64,000 nucleotides of DNA, taken from positions 1-64,000 of the forward strand of contig NZ_JAVFJK010000007.1 in assembly GCF_030908215.1 (NCBI RefSeq), written 5' to 3'. The position numbers were made by a program, and so were the translations under genes. Below, piece by piece: positions 18,644-26,626 of this stretch (position 1 is its first letter; each line of letters opens with the position of its first letter). The notes beneath the pieces are model-generated. The model did not search any database, was not told the DNA's origin, and saw only the letters and a list, made by a program, of their open reading frames with translations. Source of the DNA: Sinomonas sp. ASV486. Its GTDB lineage: Bacteria; Actinomycetota; Actinomycetes; Actinomycetales; Micrococcaceae.

Positions 18644-19047
18644 TCTTCCCCGGCTGCCTGCTTGCGTGCAACGCTGGGTGGGGCGGAGTGCAATGGGACG
18701 AGAGCGGTGCCCAATGGGAGGGCAAGGTTCGGTAAGGGGCGGGACGAGCGGGACTCGCGGGACGCGAGAAGCCGTTCCGGCGGTGCCGGGCCTCCGGTGA
18801 TGGTGGAGCAGGGGGTGGTCTGCTCGCTCACCGGGGTGGCCAGGTCGAGCAAGTTCCTGGGGCTGGAGGTTGAGGACGAGGATGACGTCGACGATGGTGG
18901 CTCCGACCATTTTCCGCGAGCCCGCGCGAGCGAATGGGTCGCGGGCATCGTCGTGCTGCGAATGGGGTCACATGGTGCCGCCACCGGGGCGGCACCGCGG
19001 GAGATGGGCTTATGCCCGCCGACGGTGAACCGCGACGCCGCCCGCCG
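18644..19047. other. Intergenic stretch after the integrase
   Basis: About 400 bases without a convincing gene on either strand: frames are short, lack ribosome sites and show no protein-like composition. It is G-rich on the plus strand and could be degraded coding DNA. Confidence 0.5.
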
Positions 19048-19620
19048 TCATCGCGGCCACTGCAGGCGCCGGTGCGAATGGGGGTGACGTGTTTCTGCAT
19101 GGCGCGGATGCGGGCGAGCGCCTCGGCGGCGAGATGTTCCCGATCGGCGGCCCGGTCTGCGTCTCGGACGCGGGCAGCCGGGCGCGGCCCATTCGGGGGT
19201 TCCCGTCCGCCCTAGCGGTGGGGCCACGGTGGCCCCACCGCACGACCTGGGGTTATACCCGGTGCCGCTGAAATGTGAGTCCTCCTGACGACGGGTGGCG
19301 GCCTCGGCGATCAGGGCGTCGTCGGACAGGAAGCCGCCGAGCGGTTCGCCGATGATCAGCTCGAGCAGAAGGCCCTGTCGCCCGGCAGTGTGCGTCGGGT
19401 CGGGGTTGCCGAGCACGGCGCGCAGCATGACCGGCCACGTGGTGGGGATGTCACGTAACCCGTGGCTCCGGCGGCGCGCGGCCTTGAAGCTCGAGGCCCT
19501 CGAGGAGGCATCACTGAGCCTGGCTCGGTTGTGCTTGACCCCTGTACCCGCTGTGGGTGGGCGCCATCCCGGCCGGGTGAGCTCGCCACGGTTCTTCTGC
19601 TTGCGGCTCGTCGAGCCCAT
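19048..19620 (-). CDS. Hypothetical island protein
   Basis: 190 residues from ATG 19620, which has GGAGG about 10 nt upstream. I do not recognise the family. The first 125 residues look protein-like: a basic N-terminus (GSTSRKQKNRGELTRPGW), then TTWPVMLRAVLGNPDPTH and GLLLELIIGEPLGGFLSDDALIAEAA. The C-terminal 65 residues are Arg/Pro rich and look like non-coding DNA read through, so the original stop may have been lost by a frameshift near 19250, close to a strong hairpin (19216-19240). The protein could be a small DNA-associated or transfer-linked protein; nothing further can be supported. Confidence 0.45.
   Translation of the reverse strand: MGSTSRKQKNRGELTRPGWRPPTAGTGVKHNRARLSDASSRASSFKAARRRSHGLRDIPTTWPVMLRAVLGNPDPTHTAGRQGLLLELIIGEPLGGFLSDDALIAEAATRRQEDSHFSGTGYNPRSCGGATVAPPLGRTGTPEWAAPGCPRPRRRPGRRSGTSRRRGARPHPRHAETRHPHSHRRLQWPR
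19216..19240. repeat. Perfect GC-rich hairpin
   Basis: Inverted repeat with 11-bp arms CGGTGGGGCCA (19216-19226) and TGGCCCCACCG (19230-19240) and a 3-nt loop. There is no clear T-run on either side. It may be a terminator without U-tract, or part of a transfer or attachment site; the sequence does not decide. Confidence 0.6.
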
Positions 19621-19853
19621 CAGCGCGGCACCTCCTAGCAGGGAGGTGCACGCGCGATCCCCGCAATCGAGGTCGGTGCGGTGGCGGGACCCGACATGCT
19701 CAGCTCATCTGGGCTGACCCTGGACGGCGCCCGGTGGACATGCGCAGGTGGCGGCCGAACGCCGGCACGTCCGGAATCCGAAGCGGCCACTCACGTCGGT
19801 GGACAGCAGCGACGGGGCCGGGAGGTGTCGGGCGTGCGCCGGGCGAACCCGGC

Positions 19854-20240
19854 AGGGAGATCGATCTCGAGTCCGCGGTCACCCACACCATGAGCGACCT
19901 CGAGGCCCTGCCCACCGAGGCGGAGCGGATGAAGGCCCGCGGCTTCGTCGAACGCTCCGGCATGGTCGTGGCCGGCGCCCTCCCCTTGGGGGAGATGGAG
20001 AAGCTGGGCCGGGCCGTCACCCTCTCCCGGGCCGAGCAGGCCCGCCTGACCTCCTGGGCCGACCCCGGATCCTGGACCGACGTCGGCGGGAACCGCCGAC
20101 GCGTCCGCCCCGGCCTGGGGAAGTTCCTCTTCAAGGTCGGCGGCCGCCCCGGCATCCCCGTCGCACTGAAGCTCACCAGCGTCGAAGAATCCCTGCACAA
20201 CACGAACAAGCGCTGGAACCTCGAAGGGGAGGGAACCTGA
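19854..20240 (+). pseudogene. C-terminal remnant of a conjugation ATPase
   Basis: About 128 residues in frame with no upstream ribosome site; an internal ATG at 19890 (MSDLEALPTEAE) is the only start with some sense. The sequence resembles, from memory, the C-terminus of ATP/GTP-binding proteins encoded just before coupling proteins in actinobacterial conjugative elements: FVERSGMVVAGALPLGEMEKLG, LSRAEQARLTSW, GKFLFKVGGRPGIPV, HNTNKRW. Those proteins carry Walker motifs in an N-terminal part that is absent here; upstream sequence in frame is not protein-like. It ends TGATG, overlapping the coupling protein start. Loss of this motor would block conjugation. Confidence 0.55.
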
Positions 20241-22009
20241 TGGGCGCACCGGGCAGGGGCCACCGTGCCGCCCAGCCGGCGCTGGAGACGACCCTCCTCT
20301 GGGCCGGCATCATCGCCGTGGTCCTCGTCGTCGGCGCCCTCACCCTCGCCGTCCACCTCGGCTCCCTCCTCTCCGGCGACGGGCAGAGGCTGCCGGCCAA
20401 CCCGTTCGAACTGGCCATCGGGCTCCTCACCCACAGGGTGACCTGGCCTCCGGCCGCGACCTGGATCCTGGCGGTCCTGGGTGCTGCCGTCCTCGCCTTG
20501 GCCGTCCTGGTGGCCCGTGCGGTGCTGCGGCACCGGGCCCGGGGTTCCCGGGTCGACGCCGCCGCCCAGTACATGGCCATGGGCCGGGACCTGCGCGCCC
20601 TGACCCTGGCCGGCGCGATCGCCACCGCCGAAAGGCTCGGGGTGGCCGGCGCCCCCGGCGTCCCGGTCGGGAAGACGGTCCTGGGCGGCCGGATGGTCTA
20701 CGGCTCCTGGGAGGACATGCACATCGACATCTGGGGCCCCCGCACCGGCAAGACCACCTCGAGGGCGATCCCGGCGATCCTCGCCGCCCCCGGCGCCGTC
20801 CTGGTTACCTCGAACAAGCGCGACATCGTCGACTGCACCCGGGACGTCCGCGCAGGGGAGGGGCCGGTGTGGGTGTTCGACCCCCAGTCGGTGGCGCTCG
20901 AGGAGCCCGCCTGGTGGTGGAACCCCCTCTCCTACGTCACCGACGAGGTCCGCGCCGCCCGCCTGGCCGACCACTTCGCCGCCGGCTCCCGCGGCCCCGA
21001 CGCCAAGACCGACGCCTACTTCGACCCCGCCGGCCAGGACCTCCTCGCCTGCCTCCTGCTCGCCGCCGCCCTCGACGGGCTGCCCATCACCCAGGTCCAC
21101 ACCTGGCTCACCCGCCCCGCCGAGGACACCCCGGTGGACATCCTCAAGGCCCACGGCTACACCCAGACCGCCGACGCCGTCGCCGGGGTCGTCAACGCCC
21201 CCGAGAAGCAGCGCGGCGGCGTCTACGGCACCGCCCTGCAGATGGCCTCCTGCCTGACCAACCGCCAGATCGCCCACTGGGTCACCCCCCAAGGAGAGAG
21301 TGACGGGCGGCCGATGTTCGACCCCGCCGGCTTCGTCCGCGGCAAGGGCACCCTGTACTCGCTCTCGAAGGAGGGCAAGGGCACCGCCGGGCCCCTCGTG
21401 ACCGCCCTGACCGTCGCCGTCGTCGAGGCCGCCGAGGAGCTCGCCGCCGCCTCGGCCGGCGGACGGCTCGCGGTGCCCATGGTGGGGGTGCTGGACGAGG
21501 CCGCGAACGTGTGCCGCTGGCGCGAGCTGCCGAATCTCTACTCGCACTACGGCTCCCGCGGCATCGTCCTGATGACCATCCTGCAGTCCTGGTCCCAGGG
21601 CGTCGAAGTCTGGGGCAGGGACGGTATGCGCAAGCTCTGGTCCGCGGCCAACATCAAGGTCTACGGCGGCGGCGTCGCCGAAGCCGAATTCCTGAACGAG
21701 CTCGCCCAGCTCATCGGCGACTACCGCTACACCAACACCACCCGCTCCCACTCCCGCCAGGGCACCACCACCAGCCGGGACGACGACCGCAGGGAACGCA
21801 CCCTCGACGTCTCGGATTTGGCCGCCCTCCCCAGGGGTCGGGCGGTCATGTTCGCCTCCGGCGCCCCCGCCGCCCTGCTCAGGACAGTCCCGTGGAAGGA
21901 CGGCCCCCACGCCGCCGCCGTCGCCGCATCGGCCGCCGCCCACGACCCCGCCAACCGGCCGGGTCCCGGCGAACGAAACCCACCGGTGCCTGCGGAGGTG
22001 TCCGAGTGA
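20240..22009 (+). CDS. TcpA/VirD4-type conjugative coupling protein
   Basis: 589 residues from ATG 20240 (GGAGGG upstream, overlapping the previous stop). Two membrane helices at about 15-42 and 71-98 anchor a cytoplasmic ATPase. Walker A is WGPRTGKTTSRA near residue 165; Walker B is VGVLDEAANVCRW near residue 416; RGIVLMTILQSWSQG follows as the Gln-containing motif. The family (TraG/VirD4, hexameric) brings the relaxase-DNA complex to the transfer channel. The gene is intact, unlike its upstream partner. Its stop overlaps the DUF4913 GTG in a GTGA junction. Confidence 0.88.
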   Translation: MGAPGRGHRAAQPALETTLLWAGIIAVVLVVGALTLAVHLGSLLSGDGQRLPANPFELAIGLLTHRVTWPPAATWILAVLGAAVLALAVLVARAVLRHRARGSRVDAAAQYMAMGRDLRALTLAGAIATAERLGVAGAPGVPVGKTVLGGRMVYGSWEDMHIDIWGPRTGKTTSRAIPAILAAPGAVLVTSNKRDIVDCTRDVRAGEGPVWVFDPQSVALEEPAWWWNPLSYVTDEVRAARLADHFAAGSRGPDAKTDAYFDPAGQDLLACLLLAAALDGLPITQVHTWLTRPAEDTPVDILKAHGYTQTADAVAGVVNAPEKQRGGVYGTALQMASCLTNRQIAHWVTPQGESDGRPMFDPAGFVRGKGTLYSLSKEGKGTAGPLVTALTVAVVEAAEELAAASAGGRLAVPMVGVLDEAANVCRWRELPNLYSHYGSRGIVLMTILQSWSQGVEVWGRDGMRKLWSAANIKVYGGGVAEAEFLNELAQLIGDYRYTNTTRSHSRQGTTTSRDDDRRERTLDVSDLAALPRGRAVMFASGAPAALLRTVPWKDGPHAAAVAASAAAHDPANRPGPGERNPPVPAEVSE

Positions 22010-22422
22010 GCGACGGCCTGCTGGGGGAGTGGGACGACGAGTTCACCGGCCCTGCCGAGGACGCCGGAGGGGCCGAGGGCGCGCCGCAGCTGTTCTACCC
22101 GGACGTCGCCCGCTTCGTCGGCGAGCATCTGGCGTTCGTGTACCGGAGGCACATCAACCCCGGCGGCGGGACCACCTGGTGCCCCCAGTGGTGGAAACAC
22201 GCCGAAGCCATCAGCCGCCTCGAAGCACTCTGGCGCGCCTGGGAACACCTCCGCCTCGACGGCACCACCGGCATGAGCACCTGGTACCGCGACCACGCAG
22301 ACCACCACATGGCAGTCCTCCTCAACACCGACGGCCCCTTCAAAGGCTGCACCCCCGAAGACGGCCACCGCACCAGACTCACACCACTGCCCTGCGAGGA
22401 ACCCCCGGCAGGGCTGTTCTGA
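22006..22422 (+). CDS. DUF4913 domain protein
   Basis: 138 residues, GTG start at 22006 with GGAGG 8 nt upstream, overlapping the coupling protein stop. DUF4913 pattern: LFYPDVARFVGEHLAFVYRR, then TWCPQWWKHAEAISRLEALWRAWEHLRLD, and STWYRDHADHHMAVL. The family is common on actinobacterial plasmids and integrative elements directly after coupling protein genes; its function is unknown. Together the two genes mark the conserved end of a transfer operon. Confidence 0.85.
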   Translation: MSDGLLGEWDDEFTGPAEDAGGAEGAPQLFYPDVARFVGEHLAFVYRRHINPGGGTTWCPQWWKHAEAISRLEALWRAWEHLRLDGTTGMSTWYRDHADHHMAVLLNTDGPFKGCTPEDGHRTRLTPLPCEEPPAGLF

Positions 22423-22702
22423 TCTCTCTGCGGGGACACTGGAGAACTGGTCTGCAAGGCGAGGATCAAGATCTGCACGGCGAGCATGAGGAGTCCCGGA
22501 TATTCGGGCTTGGTTTCAGTTCCTGACCTAACGTGAGGCACACGATGGATTCATGTTAAGTCGCCCGGACGAACCAAGATGCGTCTAAGGAGTCTAAAGC
22601 GTCGCGGACCCCACCACAGCCTTCACTGTGCGGGCCGCGCGCGCAGTTTTCGAGATCTGGCGTCCAGCCAATAATCCAGCTCCGACGGCAGTGGAGCCCC
22701 CC
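22423..22702. other. Intergenic stretch
   Basis: About 280 bases between the DUF4913 stop and the stop of the convergent membrane protein gene. No gene, RNA or clear terminator hairpin was recognised. Base composition falls here from GC-rich to mixed. Confidence 0.4.
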
Positions 22703-23974
22703 TTAGCCCGTCTCCACCTCTCCTGCTGGGTCGATCAAGCTTGCTAATTCACGACTGCTGGCGGCAACATCAGCATCTAGCTCGCTTGAAACGCTCGCCC
22801 ATAGATAGAGCCCAGGGCCTCGGCCCCGGATCCAAGGGACCCAGATAAGTGAAGCTACAAGACTCCAGGCACCAAGGGAAATACAGGCAAACCAGAATGA
22901 GCCTCCGACCAGCAATGGGAAGAAAACGGATGCAAAGTAGGGAATGCCAACCACTGCGGCGCCTACAATGACTGCAGTAGTTCCGTGCCTGCTCCGATAG
23001 GCGCGAGATACGAAATAGTAGTGCGAAAAAACCACAACCAGATAGGACGGCGCACCTGACACGACAATCATTATCAAGACGACAAGCACACCGGCTTGGA
23101 GCCAGTCCCCTAGATCAGAAGCGCGGATGCTTTCTGGGCTAGCGGAAAGCCAAACCACGAACATTCCAGGGACGCTTGCAACCACAGTGGATGCCAGAAG
23201 CGTGCCGAAGAAAATCCGACCCTTATTGTAGCGAAAAGACCCTGAGGCCGGGCCTTTCCATTTTACGACCTCGGCCTCCCAAGCATGTAGGTTCTTGTCT
23301 CTGGAAAGCAGTCTTTCCTCGGCTTCTATGACCTCTCTTTTTCGGAGTGGCTTGCCCAGCGGACTGACGTACATAATTCTTGACGTCAAAGTCGTGAGGA
23401 TTGACAGTGTGAGGAGCGCCAGGAAAGTGCCTGGCTTAGCGATCGTGGTCAGCGAGACAGCAAAACTGAGAGCCGATGCGATAACTGTAAGACCTCTGAC
23501 CATGCCTGCCCATTGCTCCTTCGCGGAGTCCTCATGGCCTGGACTGGCATTGCGGACTCCAGCGTCTGAATCACCGTCGCGGATGAGAAGTGTCGCCACA
23601 TAGGCAATATTGAACGAGACGGTGAATACTAGGAGAGTTGTGGCGATAACGACGGCATCAGATGTCGAGATGGTTGCCTCGGTGTTCCATCTTGCCAGCG
23701 CTTCCCCGAGTGCAGCCCACGTCCGTCCACGATTCTCGGGACTGCCGAGCTCGGGAACGATATCGGCTATGACTTTACCGTTTGCTGCAATTTGAAGCGC
23801 AGAAGCCAATAGCGCAGCCCTGAACGCAAGGTCGGCGGTATGGCGCTGCCCTTCGGACCTCTGTTTCTTCCGACGCGCAGGCCTTGTTCTTTTTGATTCG
23901 GCCCGGCTTCCCGTCGATGGAGCATCCTTGAGCGAGTTTAGCGCTCCCCGATCGTCGTCATTTGAGTCAGTCAA
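22703..23974 (-). CDS. Hypothetical multi-pass membrane protein
   Basis: 423 residues. I do not recognise the family. The N-terminus (about 1-45) is hydrophilic and basic (RTRPARRKKQR). At least seven hydrophobic segments follow, among them AVVIATTLLVFTVSFNIAYVATLLI, GTFLALLTLSILTTLT, AGVLVVLIMIVVSGAPSYLVVV and SLGAWSLVASLIWVPW, with a ~60-residue cytoplasmic loop between. Base composition is clearly lower in GC than the neighbours and AT-ending codons are frequent, suggesting recent transfer from another host. No partner gene is adjacent. It could be an island-encoded immunity, exclusion or defence effector protein, but nothing shows this directly. Confidence 0.7.
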   Translation of the reverse strand: MTDSNDDDRGALNSLKDAPSTGSRAESKRTRPARRKKQRSEGQRHTADLAFRAALLASALQIAANGKVIADIVPELGSPENRGRTWAALGEALARWNTEATISTSDAVVIATTLLVFTVSFNIAYVATLLIRDGDSDAGVRNASPGHEDSAKEQWAGMVRGLTVIASALSFAVSLTTIAKPGTFLALLTLSILTTLTSRIMYVSPLGKPLRKREVIEAEERLLSRDKNLHAWEAEVVKWKGPASGSFRYNKGRIFFGTLLASTVVASVPGMFVVWLSASPESIRASDLGDWLQAGVLVVLIMIVVSGAPSYLVVVFSHYYFVSRAYRSRHGTTAVIVGAAVVGIPYFASVFFPLLVGGSFWFACISLGAWSLVASLIWVPWIRGRGPGLYLWASVSSELDADVAASSRELASLIDPAGEVETG

Positions 23975-24269
23975 GAGTGCCCCCCCCTTCTACACCTGTT
24001 CTGTCAAGAGGGAACTCTACCTGTTCTTCCTTTGTCCACTTCATCGAAGACAGGGCGCAGCGGGAGGGGTTCCTCGGCAACCGCTTGCACTCTGTTTTCC
24101 TGGAGCAAGAGCTGACTGCCTTGGTATTTGGAACTGAGGGATGACATGACGTCAGAGGTGGGACTGTACTTTCAACGGTGGTGCGCCACGAGGCGCTTGC
24201 AGTTCGGATGGACGCAGAGCGCTTGGGCCGGAGTCGTGTCCGGGGCGATACCCCTGCGGCATTCAGGGG
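23975..24269. other. Intergenic stretch, moderate GC
   Basis: About 295 bases upstream of the membrane protein gene (its promoter must lie here) and downstream of the small ORF at 24270-24491. Frames on both strands are short and not protein-like. Confidence 0.4.
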
Positions 24270-24491
24270 TCATGCCTGCCATTCGCACCGTTCAAGGATG
24301 GTCCCGTACGCCACGCGCGCATCGAGCTCGACGATGTAGTGCTGGGGGGATCGGCGGATTACAGCGATCCCGCGGTCACCGCGGCCGCGGGCCTGTTCGA
24401 TGAGGGTGCTGAGGCTTTGTTCGAGCTTCGTCTCGAGATCGCCGCGGGTGTGGGCTTCGATGAGGATGCGCTCCTCGGTCTGCGGGGTCAT
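24270..24491 (-). CDS. Small hypothetical protein
   Basis: 73 residues from ATG 24491 with AAGGAGC about 4 nt upstream. It has a plausible mixed alpha/beta composition: MTPQTEERILIEAHTRGDLETK, then LEQSLSTLIEQARGRGDRG and IAVIRRSPQHYIVEL. I know no family. It stands alone, 515 bases from Lsr2, on the same strand. A short regulator or antitoxin-like protein is possible but unsupported. Confidence 0.5.
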   Translation of the reverse strand: MTPQTEERILIEAHTRGDLETKLEQSLSTLIEQARGRGDRGIAVIRRSPQHYIVELDARVAYGTILERCEWQA

Positions 24492-25007
24492 GGGTGCTCC
24501 TTCAGGGCAGGGGTGCTGAGGGCTGCTGGGTTGGCGTCGGCCGCCGCGCGCACCGGGATCCCGCGGGCGCGCACGCTGCGCGCAGGGGGATGCTCCGGGC
24601 GGGGCGTCGTCGACGCTCTGGAAGGCGTGGGATCGTCCTCGCGGCCGTGCGCGGGTCCGGTGACGGTTCCGGGCTGGGAGTGGCTCGCTCGGGGGTCTTC
24701 GGTGCCGTCTCGGGGCTGGCGGCCGTGGATCGGTCAGGCAGGGATGGGCCGAGGCGGTTGTGCCGGAAGGTGTTGGCCGGGTGTCCCCGGGTTGGCCTTC
24801 AGGCCGGGCCGGTGCCGCGCTGCGGGGAGCCGACGGGCGGTCCGCAGGGACAGCGTAACCCGGGGCGGGCCGGAATGCCGTCTGCCGGCTTCGGACGGGG
24901 GCCCGGGCGCTGCGGCATGCCGCTCGTGCTGGTGCTCGCGGCAGTGTGGGCGTTGCGGGCCGACCAGTGCCCTGCCCGGCCTGCCGCTCAGGGTCGTCCG
25001 TGCGGGG
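24492..25007. other. Intergenic GC-rich stretch
   Basis: About 515 bases between the small ORF and lsr2. Several long frames exist but all are Arg/Gly/Pro-rich readings with no ribosome sites, as expected of GC-rich non-coding or decayed DNA. No RNA gene or array seen. Confidence 0.45.
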
Positions 25008-25322
25008 TCAGGCTGCTGCGGCGATGTACCTGTCGACGACCGTCTGGGGGATCCGGCCCCGGGGGCTGACCTTGATCCCGTGGGCGGCGGCCCAGTCGCG
25101 GATCACGCGCTGCTGCGGCTTCAGGATGGTGCGGCGGAGCCGCGGCGGACCCTGCCTCCGCGCTGCCCCGGCGAAACCGGCCAGTGCCTCGCGCAGGCGG
25201 GCCGCGTTGGCCGTGCTGAGGTCGATCTCGTAGTGGCGTCCGTCGAGTGCGAAGCGCACCGTCTCAGCTGCCGGGGTCCCGTCGAGGTCGTCGACGAGCT
25301 CGATGATCACAGTCTTTGCCAT
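25008..25322 (-). CDS. lsr2: Lsr2-family nucleoid-associated protein
   Basis: 104 residues. The N-terminal dimerisation domain (about 1-60) starts AKTVIIELVDDLDGTPAAETVRFALDG and contains YEIDLSTANAARLREALAGF. The C-terminal DNA-binding domain has VIRDWAAAHGIKVSPRGRIP, with the Arg-Gly-Arg hook that inserts into the minor groove of AT-rich DNA. Lsr2 silences foreign AT-rich genes in actinobacteria. A copy on the island beside lower-GC cargo could silence island genes or counter the host copy; this is inference. Confidence 0.93.
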   Translation of the reverse strand: MAKTVIIELVDDLDGTPAAETVRFALDGRHYEIDLSTANAARLREALAGFAGAARRQGPPRLRRTILKPQQRVIRDWAAAHGIKVSPRGRIPQTVVDRYIAAAA

Positions 25323-25463
25323 GGCTGAGAACCCTACCAGCGGTGCGACGCCCGGGCGGCATCCGTCCGAACGGCTGGCGGCCTACCAGGAGGGACCGCC
25401 CGGATGGTCCCTCAGATGAATATGCAATGAAGGGAATATGCGGAGGGGAGTGGCTGCGGGTGT

Positions 25464-25586
25464 TCAGAAGAGTGTGGGCTGTCCGGGGCCGTCGCTCCAG
25501 CCGGTCAGGGCAGTCCAGGGCTCGCCGAGGTCGGCCAGGGCCTCCTCGATGGAGGTCTGGCCCTCGAGCTCCTCAGCCAAGGCCAT
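25464..25586 (-). CDS. Possible 40-residue acidic protein
   Basis: A short frame, ATG 25586 to TGA 25464, encoding MALAEELEGQTSIEEALADL followed by a short C-terminal half ending GQPTLF. It is acidic and amphipathic, with a composition more protein-like than other frames in this 380-base gap between lsr2 and the vWA gene. No strong ribosome site precedes it. It could be a real small protein or chance. Confidence 0.3.
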   Translation of the reverse strand: MALAEELEGQTSIEEALADLGEPWTALTGWSDGPGQPTLF

Positions 25587-25706
25587 GCTTCTGACCGTAG
25601 AGGCACCCGAGATCCTCCCGGGTCAGGCGCGCGGGCGCTCCTCGGCGGGGTCCCCGCCCCGTGCCGGCAGGGACCCCGGCATCTGGCGGGGCCGTGCGCC
25701 CGTGTC

Positions 25707-26456
25707 CTAGTGGATGTGGCCGCGGGTGCGCTGGTCCGCGAGCCAGCCGGGGTACTCGTCCAGGAGCATGGCATAGAGGTCCTGGGGACTGGTGGCATCC
25801 ACGTCACCGACGGGCTTGTAGTCGGCATTGTCCACGTACCGGCCCTCGAGGTCGTCCAGCTCCTGCAGGAAGGCGATGCTCTCCCTGCCGATGGAGAGGA
25901 ACTGCCAGAACACCGGCGCGTAGGACGCGCGGGTGATCTCCCGGACCGCGGCGGCCTTGCTGTCGGGGGAGCCATCGGTGAGGAACACGGCCAGGACGGG
26001 CTGCCCGTCGCGCGCGTCCACCGCGCTGAAGCCGGCGCTCTTGCGGAAGAGCCCGCCGCCGGCCTTCGGTGCGAGCCTGAAGTGGTCCAGGACGGTGCGG
26101 AACGCAGCGGCGTAGTCGGTGGTGCCCATGCGGCGCTTGACGGTGATCTTGGCGATGGCGTCGCGGAAGTTCTCCAGGGTCACGGTGCCCTCGTGGCGGG
26201 CAGCGCTGTCGAAGGTGAACAGGTCGATCTCGCCGTCGTCGTCCAGGTGCACTCCGAGGGCGAGGATGGTCTGGGTGAGGCGCTGCATGGCCCCGCTCTC
26301 GTACTTGCTGCGCATGGAGCCGGAGTAGTCGAGCACGAGGGCGACCTTGGCCCTCTGCCCGTTCAGGCGGGCGGTGTCGATCGCGTCGGCGGCCGTCTTG
26401 GCCAGGGTCAGGAGTTCGGGGGCCTTCTGCTCTACCTTCTCCAGCGAGATTCCCAT
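25707..26456 (-). CDS. vWA-domain protein (TerF-like)
   Basis: 249 residues from ATG 26456 (AAGGAA upstream; the frame open to 26600 lacks one). A von Willebrand A domain spans most of the protein: the MIDAS motif is LVLDYSGSMRSKY (Asp43, Ser45, Ser47), with RMGTTDYAAAF providing the Thr and VFLTDGSPDSKAA the Asp. It resembles the vWA domain of tellurite-resistance TerF-type proteins and cytoplasmic vWA proteins of phage-defence contexts. No Ter genes or MoxR ATPase are adjacent. Metal-dependent protein binding is the likely biochemical role; the partner is unknown. Confidence 0.85.
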   Translation of the reverse strand: MGISLEKVEQKAPELLTLAKTAADAIDTARLNGQRAKVALVLDYSGSMRSKYESGAMQRLTQTILALGVHLDDDGEIDLFTFDSAARHEGTVTLENFRDAIAKITVKRRMGTTDYAAAFRTVLDHFRLAPKAGGGLFRKSAGFSAVDARDGQPVLAVFLTDGSPDSKAAAVREITRASYAPVFWQFLSIGRESIAFLQELDDLEGRYVDNADYKPVGDVDATSPQDLYAMLLDEYPGWLADQRTRGHIH

Positions 26457-26626
26457 GGTCGGGGTTCCTTTCACGTGGTGTCGTCCTGCCCCCGCGGTCG
26501 CGGGGGAGGAGGGGCGCGTCGTCGGGGGGCTGGCGTCGGCCGGACCCGTCTGCAGGTGGCCGTCGCGGGCCACGAGGGGATAGGCGGCGGCGGGAGGCAC
26601 CGTCCGTGCCTTCCGCCCCGGGCAGG

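Noticed and set aside
24494-25069. 191-codon frame in the lsr2 upstream region
   Set aside because: Arg/Gly-rich, no ribosome site, overlaps lsr2 antisense; not protein-like.
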